Source: an uncultured Lentisphaeria bacterium (GTDB lineage Bacteria > Verrucomicrobiota > Lentisphaeria > Victivallales > Victivallaceae). From it: a stretch of DNA of 46,827 bases. The DNA lies in the NCBI GenBank assembly GCA_949282965.1, contig CASDQW010000102.1, forward strand, positions 1 to 46,827, written 5' to 3'. The notes beneath the pieces are model-generated. The model was not told the origin of the DNA. It did no database searches and saw only the letters and a program-made list of their open reading frames with translations. Shown piece by piece: positions 7,017 to 16,164 of this stretch. Both the position numbers and the translations under genes were made by a program. How positions within the stretch are numbered: the first letter of the stretch is position 1; each line of letters begins with the position of its first letter.

Positions 7017-7751
7017 ATGAGTCAGAAACTGGTGGACCGACTGGGCATTCAAAGCTGGTGCTTCCGTAAACACAAAGAATTGGAACCCCTGCTGGCGGAT
7101 CTCAAAAGCTGCGGCGTAAACCGCGTGGAAATCTGCGGCGCGCACGTGGACGTTCTCGGCGATACGGCCGGGGCCATTCAGGCCTGCCGAAACGCGGGCG
7201 TGATCATTTCCGGATTCGGCGTCTACACGTTCGGTCCGGACGAAGCGAAATGCCGGGCGGCGTTTGAATTCGCCACGGCGGCGGATATTCCGGTCATCAG
7301 CGCACACATCGAACCCGAAGCCCTGGACATGCTGGAACGCCTGTGCGCGGAATACGGGAAAAAGCTGGCGCACCATAATCATGGACGCAAACATCGTTAC
7401 GGCTCCCTGGCGATGATCGATGAAATCTTCCGGAGGAGTTCTCCGAACATCGGGCTTTGTCTGGATACGGCATGGATGTTGGACAGCGGCGAGGATCCGC
7501 TGGCGGTGGCGCGCCAGTACCGGGAACGGCTGTATGGACTGCACCTGAAGGATTTCGTCTTCGACCGTGCGGGAAAACCTTCCGACGTAGTGGTCGGCAC
7601 CGGCAATCTGGATCTGCCGGGGCTGGCGCGGTTTCTCGACGAAATCCAGTATGACGGCTATCTTACCATTGAATACGAAGGCGACGTGGACGATCCGGTC
7701 CCGGCACTTCAGGCCTGTGTCAAGGACGTGAAGGCCGCACTGCTGGGCTGA
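7017..7751 (+). CDS. Sugar phosphate isomerase/epimerase family (AP endonuclease 2-like TIM barrel)
   Basis: This 244-residue cytoplasmic enzyme belongs to the xylose-isomerase-like TIM-barrel family, whose members interconvert keto- and aldo-sugars or epimerise related compounds with a divalent metal. Strand-end motifs typical of the family are visible: LGIQSWCF at the N-terminus, the metal/substrate segment AHHNHGRKH, LCLDTAWML, LYGLHLKDF and YLTIEYEGD at the C-terminus. The acidic residues and histidines in these motifs are the expected metal ligands. The length is slightly short for the family (250-290) but no motif is missing. It follows the 162-residue protein and ends at a strong terminator. 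The exact substrate is unknown; such genes are abundant in carbohydrate-degrading Lentisphaerota. Confidence 0.85.
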   Translation: MSQKLVDRLGIQSWCFRKHKELEPLLADLKSCGVNRVEICGAHVDVLGDTAGAIQACRNAGVIISGFGVYTFGPDEAKCRAAFEFATAADIPVISAHIEPEALDMLERLCAEYGKKLAHHNHGRKHRYGSLAMIDEIFRRSSPNIGLCLDTAWMLDSGEDPLAVARQYRERLYGLHLKDFVFDRAGKPSDVVVGTGNLDLPGLARFLDEIQYDGYLTIEYEGDVDDPVPALQACVKDVKAALLG

Positions 7752-7787
7752 CTCCAAACGGTACCGGTGATTTTAAAAAGTCGCGGG

Positions 7788-7834
7788 ACGCCGTCCTTTC
7801 ATTCTGTTCGGATGAAAAGGACGGCGTATTTTTT
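7788..7834 (+). terminator. Rho-independent terminator
   Basis: A long stem is formed by ACGCCGTCCTTTCAT (7788-7802) and ATGAAAAGGACGGCGT (7812-7827, one bulge), followed by ATTTTTT. Confidence 0.9.
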
Positions 7835-8111
7835 CCGGTTGAGATGTCCGTTCGGCCCCAATGCGGGGCGATTAACCGTCCGGAAATATCGCTTCACGGA
7901 CAGTTTTCCCGCTTTTTCGGCATATCTTGGAAAAAATTTTCATTTTTTTATTTTTTGGCTAAAATAATTACCGGGCACCTTACGTTTGCACCTTACGACG
8001 GGAGGATGGAAGTCTTGCATGCGCTGGCCGTTTGACGCATCGTATCCCATAAGGAATAGACTTTTTCAATGTTTTTTTTATCAACTTTTTATATACGGAG
8101 TCCGCGATACG
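7835..8111. other. AT-rich intergenic leader of the secretion operon
   Basis: About 280 bases without a supported gene lie here. The part around 7930-7970 is very AT-rich and could hold a promoter (TAAAAT at 7960-7965, no good -35). TTGACG (8033-8038) with TAGACT 18 bases on is another weak candidate. A CGGAG at 8095-8099 serves the ATG at 8112. I could not choose one promoter with confidence. Confidence 0.4.
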
Positions 8112-8969
8112 ATGAAATTACAACAGACACTTCTCCGTCAGACACTCCTGATACTCTCCGTAGCCGGTGTGGCATTTTGTACCGCCGCTGCGGACGAAAC
8201 CACGCCGGCGCCCGCTCCGACGTCGGAAAACGGACGCTCCCGTTTCGCCGAAGCCAGAGAAAAAATTGCCGCACAGATCAAGGAAAAATTTCCGAAAGAA
8301 TACGCCGAACTTGAACAGCTCCAGCAGAGCGATCGCCGCGCCGCCATGCGGAAAATGATGGAGCTGGCCCAGAAAGCCGGGATCGAACTGCCGTTCGGAC
8401 CCGGTCGGAATCGCGGCGGGGCCTGGCATTCCTCCGCCGATACCAAGCAGACGCAGGTCTGGCAGGAATTTCTGGATAAGATCAAGGAAAAATTTCCAAC
8501 GGAATACGAGGAAATCGCCAAACTGCTGCAGAACGAACCGACCAAGGCGCTGGAAAAGCTCAAGGAGCTCGCCGAAAAAGCCGGGCTGGAAATGCCGGAA
8601 GGAACGCCGAATGAAGAACCCATGATCCGGTCTCCACGCAACCGGAATCGTTTCATGGTGGCTCGTGCGGAACGGATTCTGAGCCAGGAGGAACCGGAGA
8701 AGTTCGCGCAACTGGAGGCCTTGCGCAAGACCGATCCGGATGCCGCCCGGGATTTTTTCCGAGCCATGGTAAAAGATGCCGGCCTGACACTCGACATGCT
8801 CAATGCTCCGGATCCGCATCGCCGGCGCGTCGAAGTGTTTGCCTTCTCCGACAAGGACCTGGAAGAACAGTACAGCCAGCAATCCACCGCCGGTTCCGGT
8901 AACCGCGGTTATCGTAACTATTCCCGCGGCTTCCGCGGCGGCAATCCGCCGCCTCCGCCGCCGCGCTGA
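8112..8969 (+). CDS. Exported protein with three KFPxEYxEL-type helical repeats
   Basis: This 285-residue protein has a signal peptide (hydrophobic core LLILSVAGVAFC, cleavage near TAAA-DE). The mature part holds three imperfect repeats of about 45 residues (48-93, 119-161, 186-227). Each has the pattern K/R-I-x6-KFP-x-EY-x-E-hydrophobic, followed by LQ-x-D-P-x-A-hydrophobic, then a 'LAxKAGLEMP'-like end. The tail is glycine/arginine/tyrosine-rich and ends in a run of prolines. I know no named family. It sits 24 bases before the first type II secretion gene and probably shares its transcript, so it may be a periplasmic accessory factor or a substrate of that machine. The start at 8112 is supported by CGGAG 11 bases upstream; a frame opening further upstream at 7986 adds residues with no signal-peptide character. 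Confidence 0.75.
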   Translation: MKLQQTLLRQTLLILSVAGVAFCTAAADETTPAPAPTSENGRSRFAEAREKIAAQIKEKFPKEYAELEQLQQSDRRAAMRKMMELAQKAGIELPFGPGRNRGGAWHSSADTKQTQVWQEFLDKIKEKFPTEYEEIAKLLQNEPTKALEKLKELAEKAGLEMPEGTPNEEPMIRSPRNRNRFMVARAERILSQEEPEKFAQLEALRKTDPDAARDFFRAMVKDAGLTLDMLNAPDPHRRRVEVFAFSDKDLEEQYSQQSTAGSGNRGYRNYSRGFRGGNPPPPPPR

Positions 8970-8993
8970 CAACAGGAGGAAGGGTTTTTTATC

Positions 8994-10223
8994 ATGCGAC
9001 TCTTCGGTGCAACCGAATATTTAACCATCACCATCGCCGTCGACCAGACGTTGCGTGGGGTGCGTTTCCGTAAAAAGAAGATTCCGGAAGTCTGCGCGCT
9101 GGCCATGATTCCACCTGACGGGCGCCCGCTGCCCGAGCGGCTTGCGGCTCTCGGAGAACAACTCAACTGGGGACGGGACCAGATTCTGCTGATTGCCCCG
9201 AGTACTCCCGGAGCGGTGTTCTTCAAGATGAAAACAGCGACGATGACCAAAAAAGAACTGGCTTCCGCGCTGGAATTCGAAGTCCCGCAGCACATGCTGC
9301 GCCAGGGCGTGGCAACCCGGACGGAATTCGTCTCAACCCCCTGTGGGGAAGATCAGCTGGAATTGTCCGTCTGGAGCACGCCGACAGCAGAACTGGAACC
9401 GCTGTTTCAGGCGCTGACGGCGCTGAAATGGAAGGCGGACGCGGTGCTCTCACCTTATCTGGCGCTGCCGGCATCATCCGTTGGGGATGCGGCAGTCTAT
9501 TTTCCTGATTTTGATCCGGAGTTTTTCTGGCAGGGCGAAACCTTCCATCCGGTCAACCGGACGCGGCTGCCGGACAATGCCGCGCTGATCGAAGAAATGC
9601 GGGAACATTTCTATTTTCACCAGGAATCGGATGCCGCGTCCATCCGGGATTATCTTCCCGCCCTGCTCCTCGGGCAATTCGCCATGCTGCCGGATTTCAA
9701 TGGCAAACACCAGTATCTGGAAATTGTCCCACGTGCCCTGAAACCGCAGCGGCTGCGGTCGCAATTGCGCCTGGCACTGATTCTCGGAGCGGTGTTTGTC
9801 CTGTGTTATCTGGGAAATTCCTTCGATTCCATCCGTAATTACAACCGGGAATACAACCAGTTGAAGCGCGAGGCGGCTTCCCTGAAAACAAAAACCACGG
9901 CGCTGCAGCGCCGGATGAACGCCCGCAACAAGGAACTCAAGGAAATGACCCGCATCCTGGACATGAACCTGGAACAGCGTGATCTGATCCCCCGCATCGG
10001 CCAGCTCTCCGAAGCGCTTCCGGACAATGTGCTGGTCACCAATCTCCGGGTGAACGAGACCAGTATTGATGTTACCATGAACACCGCACAGGACAACCTC
10101 GACCTGGCGGGACCGCTGCGCAAGATCTCCGGCTTCAAGGTGGGAACGTTGCAAAACCGCAAAGACAATGACACCTTGAGCACGATTACCCTGAAACTGA
10201 ACCGCCAACAGGAGAAGAAATGA
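8994..10223 (+). CDS. Type II secretion inner-membrane protein, GspL/PilM-PilN-like
   Basis: This 409-residue protein combines a cytoplasmic N-terminal domain (about 1-255) resembling the actin-like GspL/PilM fold with one membrane helix (about 260-278, LRLALILGAVFVLCYLG). A coiled coil (about 280-335) and a periplasmic ferredoxin-like domain resembling PilN or the GspL C-terminus follow. In the type II machine this protein links the ATPase (GspE) to the periplasmic assembly proteins. The assignment rests on layout and operon order more than on strong motifs. The AGGAGGAAGGG upstream (8974-8984) is a good ribosome-binding site. It overlaps the next gene by 4 bases, indicating translational coupling. 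Confidence 0.75.
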   Translation: MRLFGATEYLTITIAVDQTLRGVRFRKKKIPEVCALAMIPPDGRPLPERLAALGEQLNWGRDQILLIAPSTPGAVFFKMKTATMTKKELASALEFEVPQHMLRQGVATRTEFVSTPCGEDQLELSVWSTPTAELEPLFQALTALKWKADAVLSPYLALPASSVGDAAVYFPDFDPEFFWQGETFHPVNRTRLPDNAALIEEMREHFYFHQESDAASIRDYLPALLLGQFAMLPDFNGKHQYLEIVPRALKPQRLRSQLRLALILGAVFVLCYLGNSFDSIRNYNREYNQLKREAASLKTKTTALQRRMNARNKELKEMTRILDMNLEQRDLIPRIGQLSEALPDNVLVTNLRVNETSIDVTMNTAQDNLDLAGPLRKISGFKVGTLQNRKDNDTLSTITLKLNRQQEKK

Positions 10224-10831
10224 GTACGGGTGTAACATTCATGTCCACCACCAAAGGGAAAATCGCCTTCTGTGTCGGCGGTCTGTTGTTTTCTCTGGTG
10301 GTATTGTTGCTCTCCATGGATTTTTCCATCAGCAGCCTGATTCCCAACGAATCTGTTCTCGACAATCTGCGGCGGGAACAGAAAAAGGCTGTGGCCGCCT
10401 GGGCCGTGCAGGAAGCCCGGGAGAAGGAATTCAACGCCATGGAAAAACATTACCGGACCCTGATTGAGTCCGCATGGCTGGAGTCCCGTGACGGCTCGCC
10501 GGACGTGGAACTGCCCAAGCGCCTCAATGCCGCAGCATCGAAGCTGGAGCTGGAGCTTCAAAACGTTACCGCCGTCCGCCGGACGCGATTGAACGATCAG
10601 CTGTTTTTGCTGGAAATGGATGTCAACACCTACGCCACGATGGACCTGCTGACGGCGTTCTGGAATGAATTGCGCAGCATGACGCCACCGTTTTCCTGGA
10701 AACGGATCGATATTCGACCGGAAATCGTCCAGAATTCCGATCAGGTCTACTTCAGTGGGACACTCCGCGTCATCGGCAGAACGGAAGAGTCCGTGACCAC
10801 GCCCACCCCCCGGAAGGAGACCGCCAAATGA
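10220..10831 (+). CDS. Type II secretion protein, GspM/PilO-like
   Basis: This 203-residue bitopic membrane protein has a short cytoplasmic start, one helix (about 15-34), a coiled coil (about 40-80) and a small alpha/beta periplasmic domain, the layout of GspM and PilO. Those proteins pair with GspL/PilN through the coiled coil and periplasmic domain. Sequence motifs are weak, as is usual for the family, so the name depends on position between the L-like and C-like genes. ATGA overlaps join it to both neighbours. Confidence 0.7.
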   Translation: MSTGVTFMSTTKGKIAFCVGGLLFSLVVLLLSMDFSISSLIPNESVLDNLRREQKKAVAAWAVQEAREKEFNAMEKHYRTLIESAWLESRDGSPDVELPKRLNAAASKLELELQNVTAVRRTRLNDQLFLLEMDVNTYATMDLLTAFWNELRSMTPPFSWKRIDIRPEIVQNSDQVYFSGTLRVIGRTEESVTTPTPRKETAK

Positions 10832-11529
10832 AGACATTTCTGATGATCTTGAATCTGTTTCTCGCCATCGGCATTGTCTGGCAGGTTACCGGTTTCTTCA
10901 AAAAAGAGACGCCGGAATTGACCATTGTCCGCAAGGAACGCAAAGCCGGCACAGAATCCACGCCGACCGCCGCTTCCACCGGAACGTCTCTGCCGGAATA
11001 CGAAGACGCGGTTCTGTCGGTCAACCGGAAGAACATCTTCAACCTGAACCGTTGTCCTGAGACCCTTTCCGCCCGTGGTGGCTCGCAGATCGCCCTGCTG
11101 GGGACCTATACGGTCGGCCCGCTCCGGGGTGCGATTTTCAAACAAAGCCAGCAGGTCCGCCGGGTCCCGTACGGCCCCATGGTCAACCGCGGCGGTCGTC
11201 AGCAGCAGCAGACCCGCCAGATCCCGCTGAAGCGCTTCGTCAAACTGGGGGACACCCTGGAAAACGGCTATACGCTGACCGAAGTGTATCCCAACCGGGT
11301 GGTTCTTTCCCGCGGCGGCGGCACTATGGAAATGTATCTGGAACGTGCTTCCACCAATTCGCCGTCCTCCCTGGCCGCGGCCGCAGCGGCAGCCCGTCGG
11401 TCGCGCCCCAACGCCCAGCAGCTTCAGACCATGATGATGGGCCAGCAGCTCCGCATGATGCGCCAGCTGATCCAGAATGTCAACCAACAGCGTGGCGGGA
11501 CCAACAACCGCAGTACCAGAAGCAGATAA
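10828..11529 (+). CDS. Type II secretion protein, GspC/PilP-like
   Basis: This 233-residue protein has an N-terminal membrane helix (about 4-22) and a proline/threonine-rich periplasmic linker. Then comes a small beta domain (about 60-170) of the homology-region type found in GspC and PilP, with ALLGTYTVGPLRGAIF, then KLGDTLENGYTLTEVYPNRV and VVLSRGGGTMEMYLE. In GspC this domain binds the first N domain of the secretin. The tail is low-complexity and rich in Gln, Arg, Met and Ala, and there is no PDZ domain. Its place directly before the secretin fits the C role. It overlaps the preceding gene by 4 bases. Confidence 0.75.
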   Translation: MKTFLMILNLFLAIGIVWQVTGFFKKETPELTIVRKERKAGTESTPTAASTGTSLPEYEDAVLSVNRKNIFNLNRCPETLSARGGSQIALLGTYTVGPLRGAIFKQSQQVRRVPYGPMVNRGGRQQQQTRQIPLKRFVKLGDTLENGYTLTEVYPNRVVLSRGGGTMEMYLERASTNSPSSLAAAAAAARRSRPNAQQLQTMMMGQQLRMMRQLIQNVNQQRGGTNNRSTRSR

Positions 11530-11541
11530 TTTCAGGATGCA

Positions 11542-14500
11542 ATGTCAATCATGACCAATATAACAGGGAAAAAAACCATGCTCCTCCAACTTCTCAACCG
11601 CCGGCCCTGGCTGCTGCGCGGAGTCAACGTGTTCGCGCTCTCGCTCTTTGTGTTCTCCATGAACGGCTGCGCCTATCTGCAATCATTGGAGGATTCGGAC
11701 GCCAATACGAAAGAACCGGAAAACAAATTCGACTTCATTGAACGGAACAAGGCGCAGCACTACGTTGCACCGGACGCCGGTGTCCCGGACGAAATCGGCA
11801 TCGGCAAATCCGCCGATAACGATGAAGTGGCCCAGCAAACCAAGGAATTCAACCGCCCCGTCCCCAAAGAGCCCGACGACAAAGTGAAAAACCGCGATCT
11901 TGCCCCGCGTTTCTATGAAGACTTCATCGTGCTGGACGGTGACCAGGAACTGGATGTATCCCTGACATTTAACTCCACGCCGCTGGTCGATACCCTGCCC
12001 GCTTTCGCCGATATTCTCGGCTTCAACTTCACTGCTGACAGTGAACTTAGAAACTCGGTTACGATCAACCTGAATTCCCGCATGACTCGCCGGGAATTGT
12101 GGGAAACCTTCGACAGTATGCTCAAAATCGCCGGCGCCAGTGCCATCAAAAACGGCCAGCTGCTCAATATCATGCCGATTACCAAAATCCCGGCTCAGGC
12201 CGCCCTCCGCGTCGGCAACCGCTATGACGGCGGCAGCGAAGTCATCACCCGCACCATGAAGAACGTCATCAGCCGGGAAGCGGTGGTGCAGCTGCGTCCC
12301 TTTCTGAGCAAATCCGGTGCCGTCATCGACGTTTCCCGGACCAATACCGTTCTGGTCAGTGACGACGCCGCCAATATTCCCAAACTCAAAGAAATCCTGG
12401 ATCTGATCGATCAGGCGGGACGCCAGAACTGGCCGCGCTCCATCATCTACTGCAACAATGTCAAACCGTCCAAAATGGCCCAGGAATTGACGGAAATTCT
12501 GCCGGTACTGGGATTCCCGATCACTCTTTCCACAGATCGTACCGAAGCACCGGGATCCATCCGGCTGACCAGTGTCGACCGCCTCCAGATCCTGGTGGCC
12601 ACTGCCGCCAATGAAGAGGCCATCAAGGAAGTAACGGACTGGGCTGCGCTGCTCGACAGCGCGGATGCTTCCGATCAGGAACGGCTCTACATCTATAAAG
12701 TCGCCCACGGCAAAGCCCGGCAGCTGGCGCAGGCGCTGACCGTGATTTTCGCCACGCAGGGGACCGCAATGACGGTCGATTCCGGCACGGGCAATCAGCG
12801 TAATGAAGCCCTCAATGCGCAGGCGACCCGCCAGGTCAACCAGACCATTACGGCCCAGAACCGGTATTCCACCAACAATATGCCGATTACGCAGGTGGAC
12901 AAGGCTTCCAGCGTATTCGACACGCCGCTGCGGCTGTTCGCCGACGGCGTGCAGAACCGGCTGGTCATCCGCACCACTCCGCGGACCTACGCCATGGTCA
13001 AGGCGATGCTGGACCGGCTGGACGTGGTGCCCGCCCAGGTGCTGTTGCAGATTCTGGTGGTGGAAATCACCCTGAATGACAGCAATGAATTCGGGATCAA
13101 CTTCAACGCCGTGGGCGGCAGCAACGGTACCGGGGTCTCCACCGGCGGCGATTTCACCGGCACCCAGACGACCACCACCGACCCCAACGGTTTTACCTTC
13201 TCCGTTTTCAACGAAAAAAATCCGGACGAGAAATTCGCCACACTTCATGCGCTGGCCGGTCGGGAAAACATCAAAGTCATCTCCACGCCGCAACTGGTTG
13301 TCACCAGCAATACCGAGGCCACCATTCAGGTCGGTCAGCAGGTGCCGCTGCTGACGGCGGACTATACCAACATCGATTCCCAGCAGGGCGCGATCAGCCG
13401 GTCGTATGAATACAGAGACACCGGGATCATTCTGGAAATCACCCCGCAGGTGACCAGCCGCGACCTGATCGCTCTCGAAATCAAACAGACGGTGTCGGAA
13501 GCGGTCAAGAACACCATCACCAGTGCCTCCGACACTCCGGTCATCAACCAGCGGGTGCTGGAAACCACCATGACCATCACCAACGGCCGCACCATGGTTA
13601 TCGGCGGTATGATTCAGGAAAAAAATTCCGATACCCTGGATTCGGTGCCGATTATTTCCGGAGTGCCGTTCCTGCGGCGGGTTTTCGGGAATACGACGCA
13701 ATCGGTGAACCGCACCGAACTGCTGGTTCTGATCACCGGATACATCATTGACGAAAAGAGCCCGGTCGAAGACATGCTCAAACGCTACAACAATTCGGTC
13801 AAGGCGTTGAGCGTCTTTGAAAATGGCTTGGAAGAACAGCACAAAATGGACCTGGCCCAGGCTCGGCGCGCCCAGGCGGAACGGGCCAAAAAGGAGGCCG
13901 AAGCGGCCAAAATCAAGGCGGAAAATGAAGCCATGGAAAAAGCCGCCAACACGCAGGCTGCCGCCAAGGAAATGGTTGAAAAAGAAGTAGCCGCAAGAGA
14001 GGCCGCCGCCCAAACCGCGGAAAACAAGGCCGCTGATCAGCAGGAAGCGGTGAAAAAACAAAACGCCAAGCCGCAGACCGTGGAAACGAAAGCAGAAGCA
14101 GAGGCTGCGACCATAGCCAAAGCCCGGGAAGCCGCCGCCAAAGAGGCGGAAGCCAAGGCTGCTGCTGACGCCGCCGCTAAAGCCGCGGCAGCCAAGGAAG
14201 CAACGGCCAAAAAAGAAGCGGAAGCCAAGAAAATGGTGGCAAAGGAAGTAGCTGCCCGGGAAGCCGCCGCCCAGAAGGCGGAAGCGGAAAACGCGGCGAA
14301 GAAAGCGGAAGCCGGAACAGATGCCGTTAAAGAACCGGCCAAGGACAATCCGCCCGCCGCGCCGCAGCAAACTCCTGCGGCCGCCACTCCGGCGGCAGTC
14401 GTGCCCGCAACCCAACCGGCCCCCCGGACGGATGCGCCCCAGGAACCGGCCAAGGACAATCCGCCCGCCGCGCCGCAGCAGACGCCAGACGCTGCCACTC

Positions 14501-14556
14501 CGGCGGCAGTCGTGCCCGCGGCACAGCCGGCACCCCAGACGGAGGCGAAACAATGA
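11542..14556 (+). CDS. gspD: Type II secretion secretin with long Ala/Lys-rich tail
   Basis: This is the outer-membrane secretin through which substrates leave the cell. A signal peptide ends in a lipobox-like SMNGC (Cys43 here), so it may be a lipoprotein. N-domain repeats follow (about 125-510). The C-terminal secretin domain (about 515-735) carries the family signature VIGGMIQEKNSDTLDSVPII followed by GVPFLRRVFG and TELLVLITGYI. The protein then runs on for about 260 residues of Ala/Lys/Glu-rich presumed coiled coil, ending in two tandem 37-residue Pro/Ala-rich units. Secretins normally stop soon after the secretin domain, so this tail is unusual. AGGA is 4 bases before the ATG at 11542. 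An alternative ATG at 11578 has AGGGA at 8-base spacing and would give a more typical signal peptide of about 30 residues. Confidence 0.9.
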   Translation: MSIMTNITGKKTMLLQLLNRRPWLLRGVNVFALSLFVFSMNGCAYLQSLEDSDANTKEPENKFDFIERNKAQHYVAPDAGVPDEIGIGKSADNDEVAQQTKEFNRPVPKEPDDKVKNRDLAPRFYEDFIVLDGDQELDVSLTFNSTPLVDTLPAFADILGFNFTADSELRNSVTINLNSRMTRRELWETFDSMLKIAGASAIKNGQLLNIMPITKIPAQAALRVGNRYDGGSEVITRTMKNVISREAVVQLRPFLSKSGAVIDVSRTNTVLVSDDAANIPKLKEILDLIDQAGRQNWPRSIIYCNNVKPSKMAQELTEILPVLGFPITLSTDRTEAPGSIRLTSVDRLQILVATAANEEAIKEVTDWAALLDSADASDQERLYIYKVAHGKARQLAQALTVIFATQGTAMTVDSGTGNQRNEALNAQATRQVNQTITAQNRYSTNNMPITQVDKASSVFDTPLRLFADGVQNRLVIRTTPRTYAMVKAMLDRLDVVPAQVLLQILVVEITLNDSNEFGINFNAVGGSNGTGVSTGGDFTGTQTTTTDPNGFTFSVFNEKNPDEKFATLHALAGRENIKVISTPQLVVTSNTEATIQVGQQVPLLTADYTNIDSQQGAISRSYEYRDTGIILEITPQVTSRDLIALEIKQTVSEAVKNTITSASDTPVINQRVLETTMTITNGRTMVIGGMIQEKNSDTLDSVPIISGVPFLRRVFGNTTQSVNRTELLVLITGYIIDEKSPVEDMLKRYNNSVKALSVFENGLEEQHKMDLAQARRAQAERAKKEAEAAKIKAENEAMEKAANTQAAAKEMVEKEVAAREAAAQTAENKAADQQEAVKKQNAKPQTVETKAEAEAATIAKAREAAAKEAEAKAAADAAAKAAAAKEATAKKEAEAKKMVAKEVAAREAAAQKAEAENAAKKAEAGTDAVKEPAKDNPPAAPQQTPAAATPAAVVPATQPAPRTDAPQEPAKDNPPAAPQQTPDAATPAAVVPAAQPAPQTEAKQ
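14332..14553 (+). repeat. Tandem 111-bp repeat in the gspD tail
   Basis: Units 14332-14442 and 14443-14553 both begin GAACCGGCCAAGGACAATCC and encode near-identical 37-residue Pro/Ala-rich segments (PAKDNPPAAPQQTP, then ATPAAVVPA). The in-frame unit length means copy number can vary without breaking the gene. Confidence 0.85.
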
Positions 14557-16154
14557 GTGTGCCGGAACCGCAGAAAACACCGCAGCAGCGCCTGCAGGAC
14601 TACCTGACGGAGCACTATCAGGACTATGCCGGTCTGCTGGAAGAAAATCCTCCGCGGAACGCCGACCGGAAACTGCTGGCCGCGGGGCAGCTGACGGAAC
14701 CGGAGCTGCTGGCTTTGTACAGCAGCTTTTTCGGTCTGCCGATGGCGGACGAGGAAGAGATCGGAGAACCGGAAATCTATCCGGGACTCTCCCCGGAAGC
14801 ATTGAATGCGAATTTGTTCCTGCCCTTTGACTGGGATGAGGATTCGATGCGGATTCTGGTTTCCGACCCGTATTCGCTGGACAACCAGCGGTATCTGATC
14901 AGTCGAGTGGTCAACCTGAAGTGCCGCTTTGAACTGGTTCGCCGCTCATTTCTGGAGCGTCAGCTCAGCAAAACCGGCCAGCAGGATGAGGAAGACGATA
15001 CCGTCAACGCCGGTGCGGAAGACGAAAACACCTTGCGCACCATGGCCGGAGAAGCCCGGATCGTGCGCCTGGTCAACGACATCTTCAATCGCGCCATTGA
15101 CCTGGGGGCCTCCGACATTCACGTCGAGCCCGGTGAAATTTCCGTTTCGGTCCGGTGCCGCGTCGACGGGGTTTTGACCGAAATTATCAACGTCCCGCGT
15201 TCGCAGTTTCCGGCGATCGCCTCGCGTATCAAACTGATCGCCGGGCTGAACATTGCCGAAAGCCGTCTGCCGCAGGACGGTCGAACCAATATCCAGTTAG
15301 GACGCATGAAACTGGACATGCGTGTCAGCACCATTCCGATCCTGACCGGAGAAAGTATCGTGCTGCGACTGCTCAACAGCGAGGCGATCACCTTCGACCT
15401 GAAATCCCTGGGCATGGACGCCGCCATGCTGGCGAAGTTCGACAAGATGATCCAGATCCCCCACGGGATCATCCTTGTGGTCGGACCGACCGGCAGCGGG
15501 AAAACCACCACCCTGTACAGCGTGATTTCCCAGCTGAACGACCAGAAAAAGAAAATCATTACCGTGGAAGACCCGGTCGAATACAAGACGCCCGGCCTGT
15601 GCCAGATGCAGGTCAACTCCAAAATCGGCGTTACCTTCGCCTCCGGGCTCCGCTCCATCGTCCGTCAGGACCCGGACATCATTCTGGTCGGTGAAATCCG
15701 CGACAAGGAAACCGCCGACATCGCCATCAACGCCGCGTTGACCGGACACCTGGTGCTCAGCACGCTGCACACCAACGACGCCGTGGGTGCGGTCACCCGC
15801 CTGATCGATATGGGCGTTGAAGGCTTTCTGGTGGCCTCCGCCCTGTACGGCGTCCTGTCCCAGCGTCTGGTACGCAAGATCTGTACCTCCTGCCAGGGAA
15901 CCGGGCATGGACCGGACGGCGGGAAATGCCGCCGCTGCAACGGCACCGGGTTCAAAGGCCGCTGCGGAATCTTCGAGCTGCTGCATATGGACGACGAACT
16001 TCGGCGGGCGGTCAACGCCAATGCCCCGAGTTCCGAACTGGAAAAAATCGCTGAGAAAAACGGCATGATTCCTCTGCGCGATGACGGTCTGGCCAAAGTC
16101 AAGGCCGGCATCACCACGCTGGAGGAATTGAGCCGGACTACTGCGGAGGTTTGA
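14553..16154 (+). CDS. gspE: Type II secretion ATPase
   Basis: This 533-residue cytoplasmic hexameric ATPase powers pseudopilus assembly. After an N1E-like domain (about 1-150) come the N2E region (ASDIHVEP), Walker A GPTGSGKTTT (near 311-320), the Asp box ITVEDPVEY, Walker B IILVGEIRD and the His box LSTLHTNDA. A four-cysteine zinc domain follows (CTSC, then CRRC with GTGFKGRCGIFE). All catalytic elements are present. It overlaps gspD by 4 bases (ATGA), so the two are translationally coupled. The zinc domain is typical of GspE and PilB and argues against a PilT-type retraction ATPase. Confidence 0.95.
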   Translation: MSVPEPQKTPQQRLQDYLTEHYQDYAGLLEENPPRNADRKLLAAGQLTEPELLALYSSFFGLPMADEEEIGEPEIYPGLSPEALNANLFLPFDWDEDSMRILVSDPYSLDNQRYLISRVVNLKCRFELVRRSFLERQLSKTGQQDEEDDTVNAGAEDENTLRTMAGEARIVRLVNDIFNRAIDLGASDIHVEPGEISVSVRCRVDGVLTEIINVPRSQFPAIASRIKLIAGLNIAESRLPQDGRTNIQLGRMKLDMRVSTIPILTGESIVLRLLNSEAITFDLKSLGMDAAMLAKFDKMIQIPHGIILVVGPTGSGKTTTLYSVISQLNDQKKKIITVEDPVEYKTPGLCQMQVNSKIGVTFASGLRSIVRQDPDIILVGEIRDKETADIAINAALTGHLVLSTLHTNDAVGAVTRLIDMGVEGFLVASALYGVLSQRLVRKICTSCQGTGHGPDGGKCRRCNGTGFKGRCGIFELLHMDDELRRAVNANAPSSELEKIAEKNGMIPLRDDGLAKVKAGITTLEELSRTTAEV

Positions 16155-16164
16155 GAGCCGCATC

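Noticed and set aside
7986..8111. N-terminal extension of the triple-repeat exported protein
   Set aside because: It starts at a TTG without a ribosome-binding site and adds residues that would bury the signal peptide; the ATG at 8112 has a usable CGGAG.
11683..14802. A 1039-codon open frame on the minus strand opposite gspD
   Set aside because: It is the complement of a strongly supported secretin gene with GC-rich third positions, which keeps antisense frames open. It has no ribosome-binding site and a low-complexity composition.
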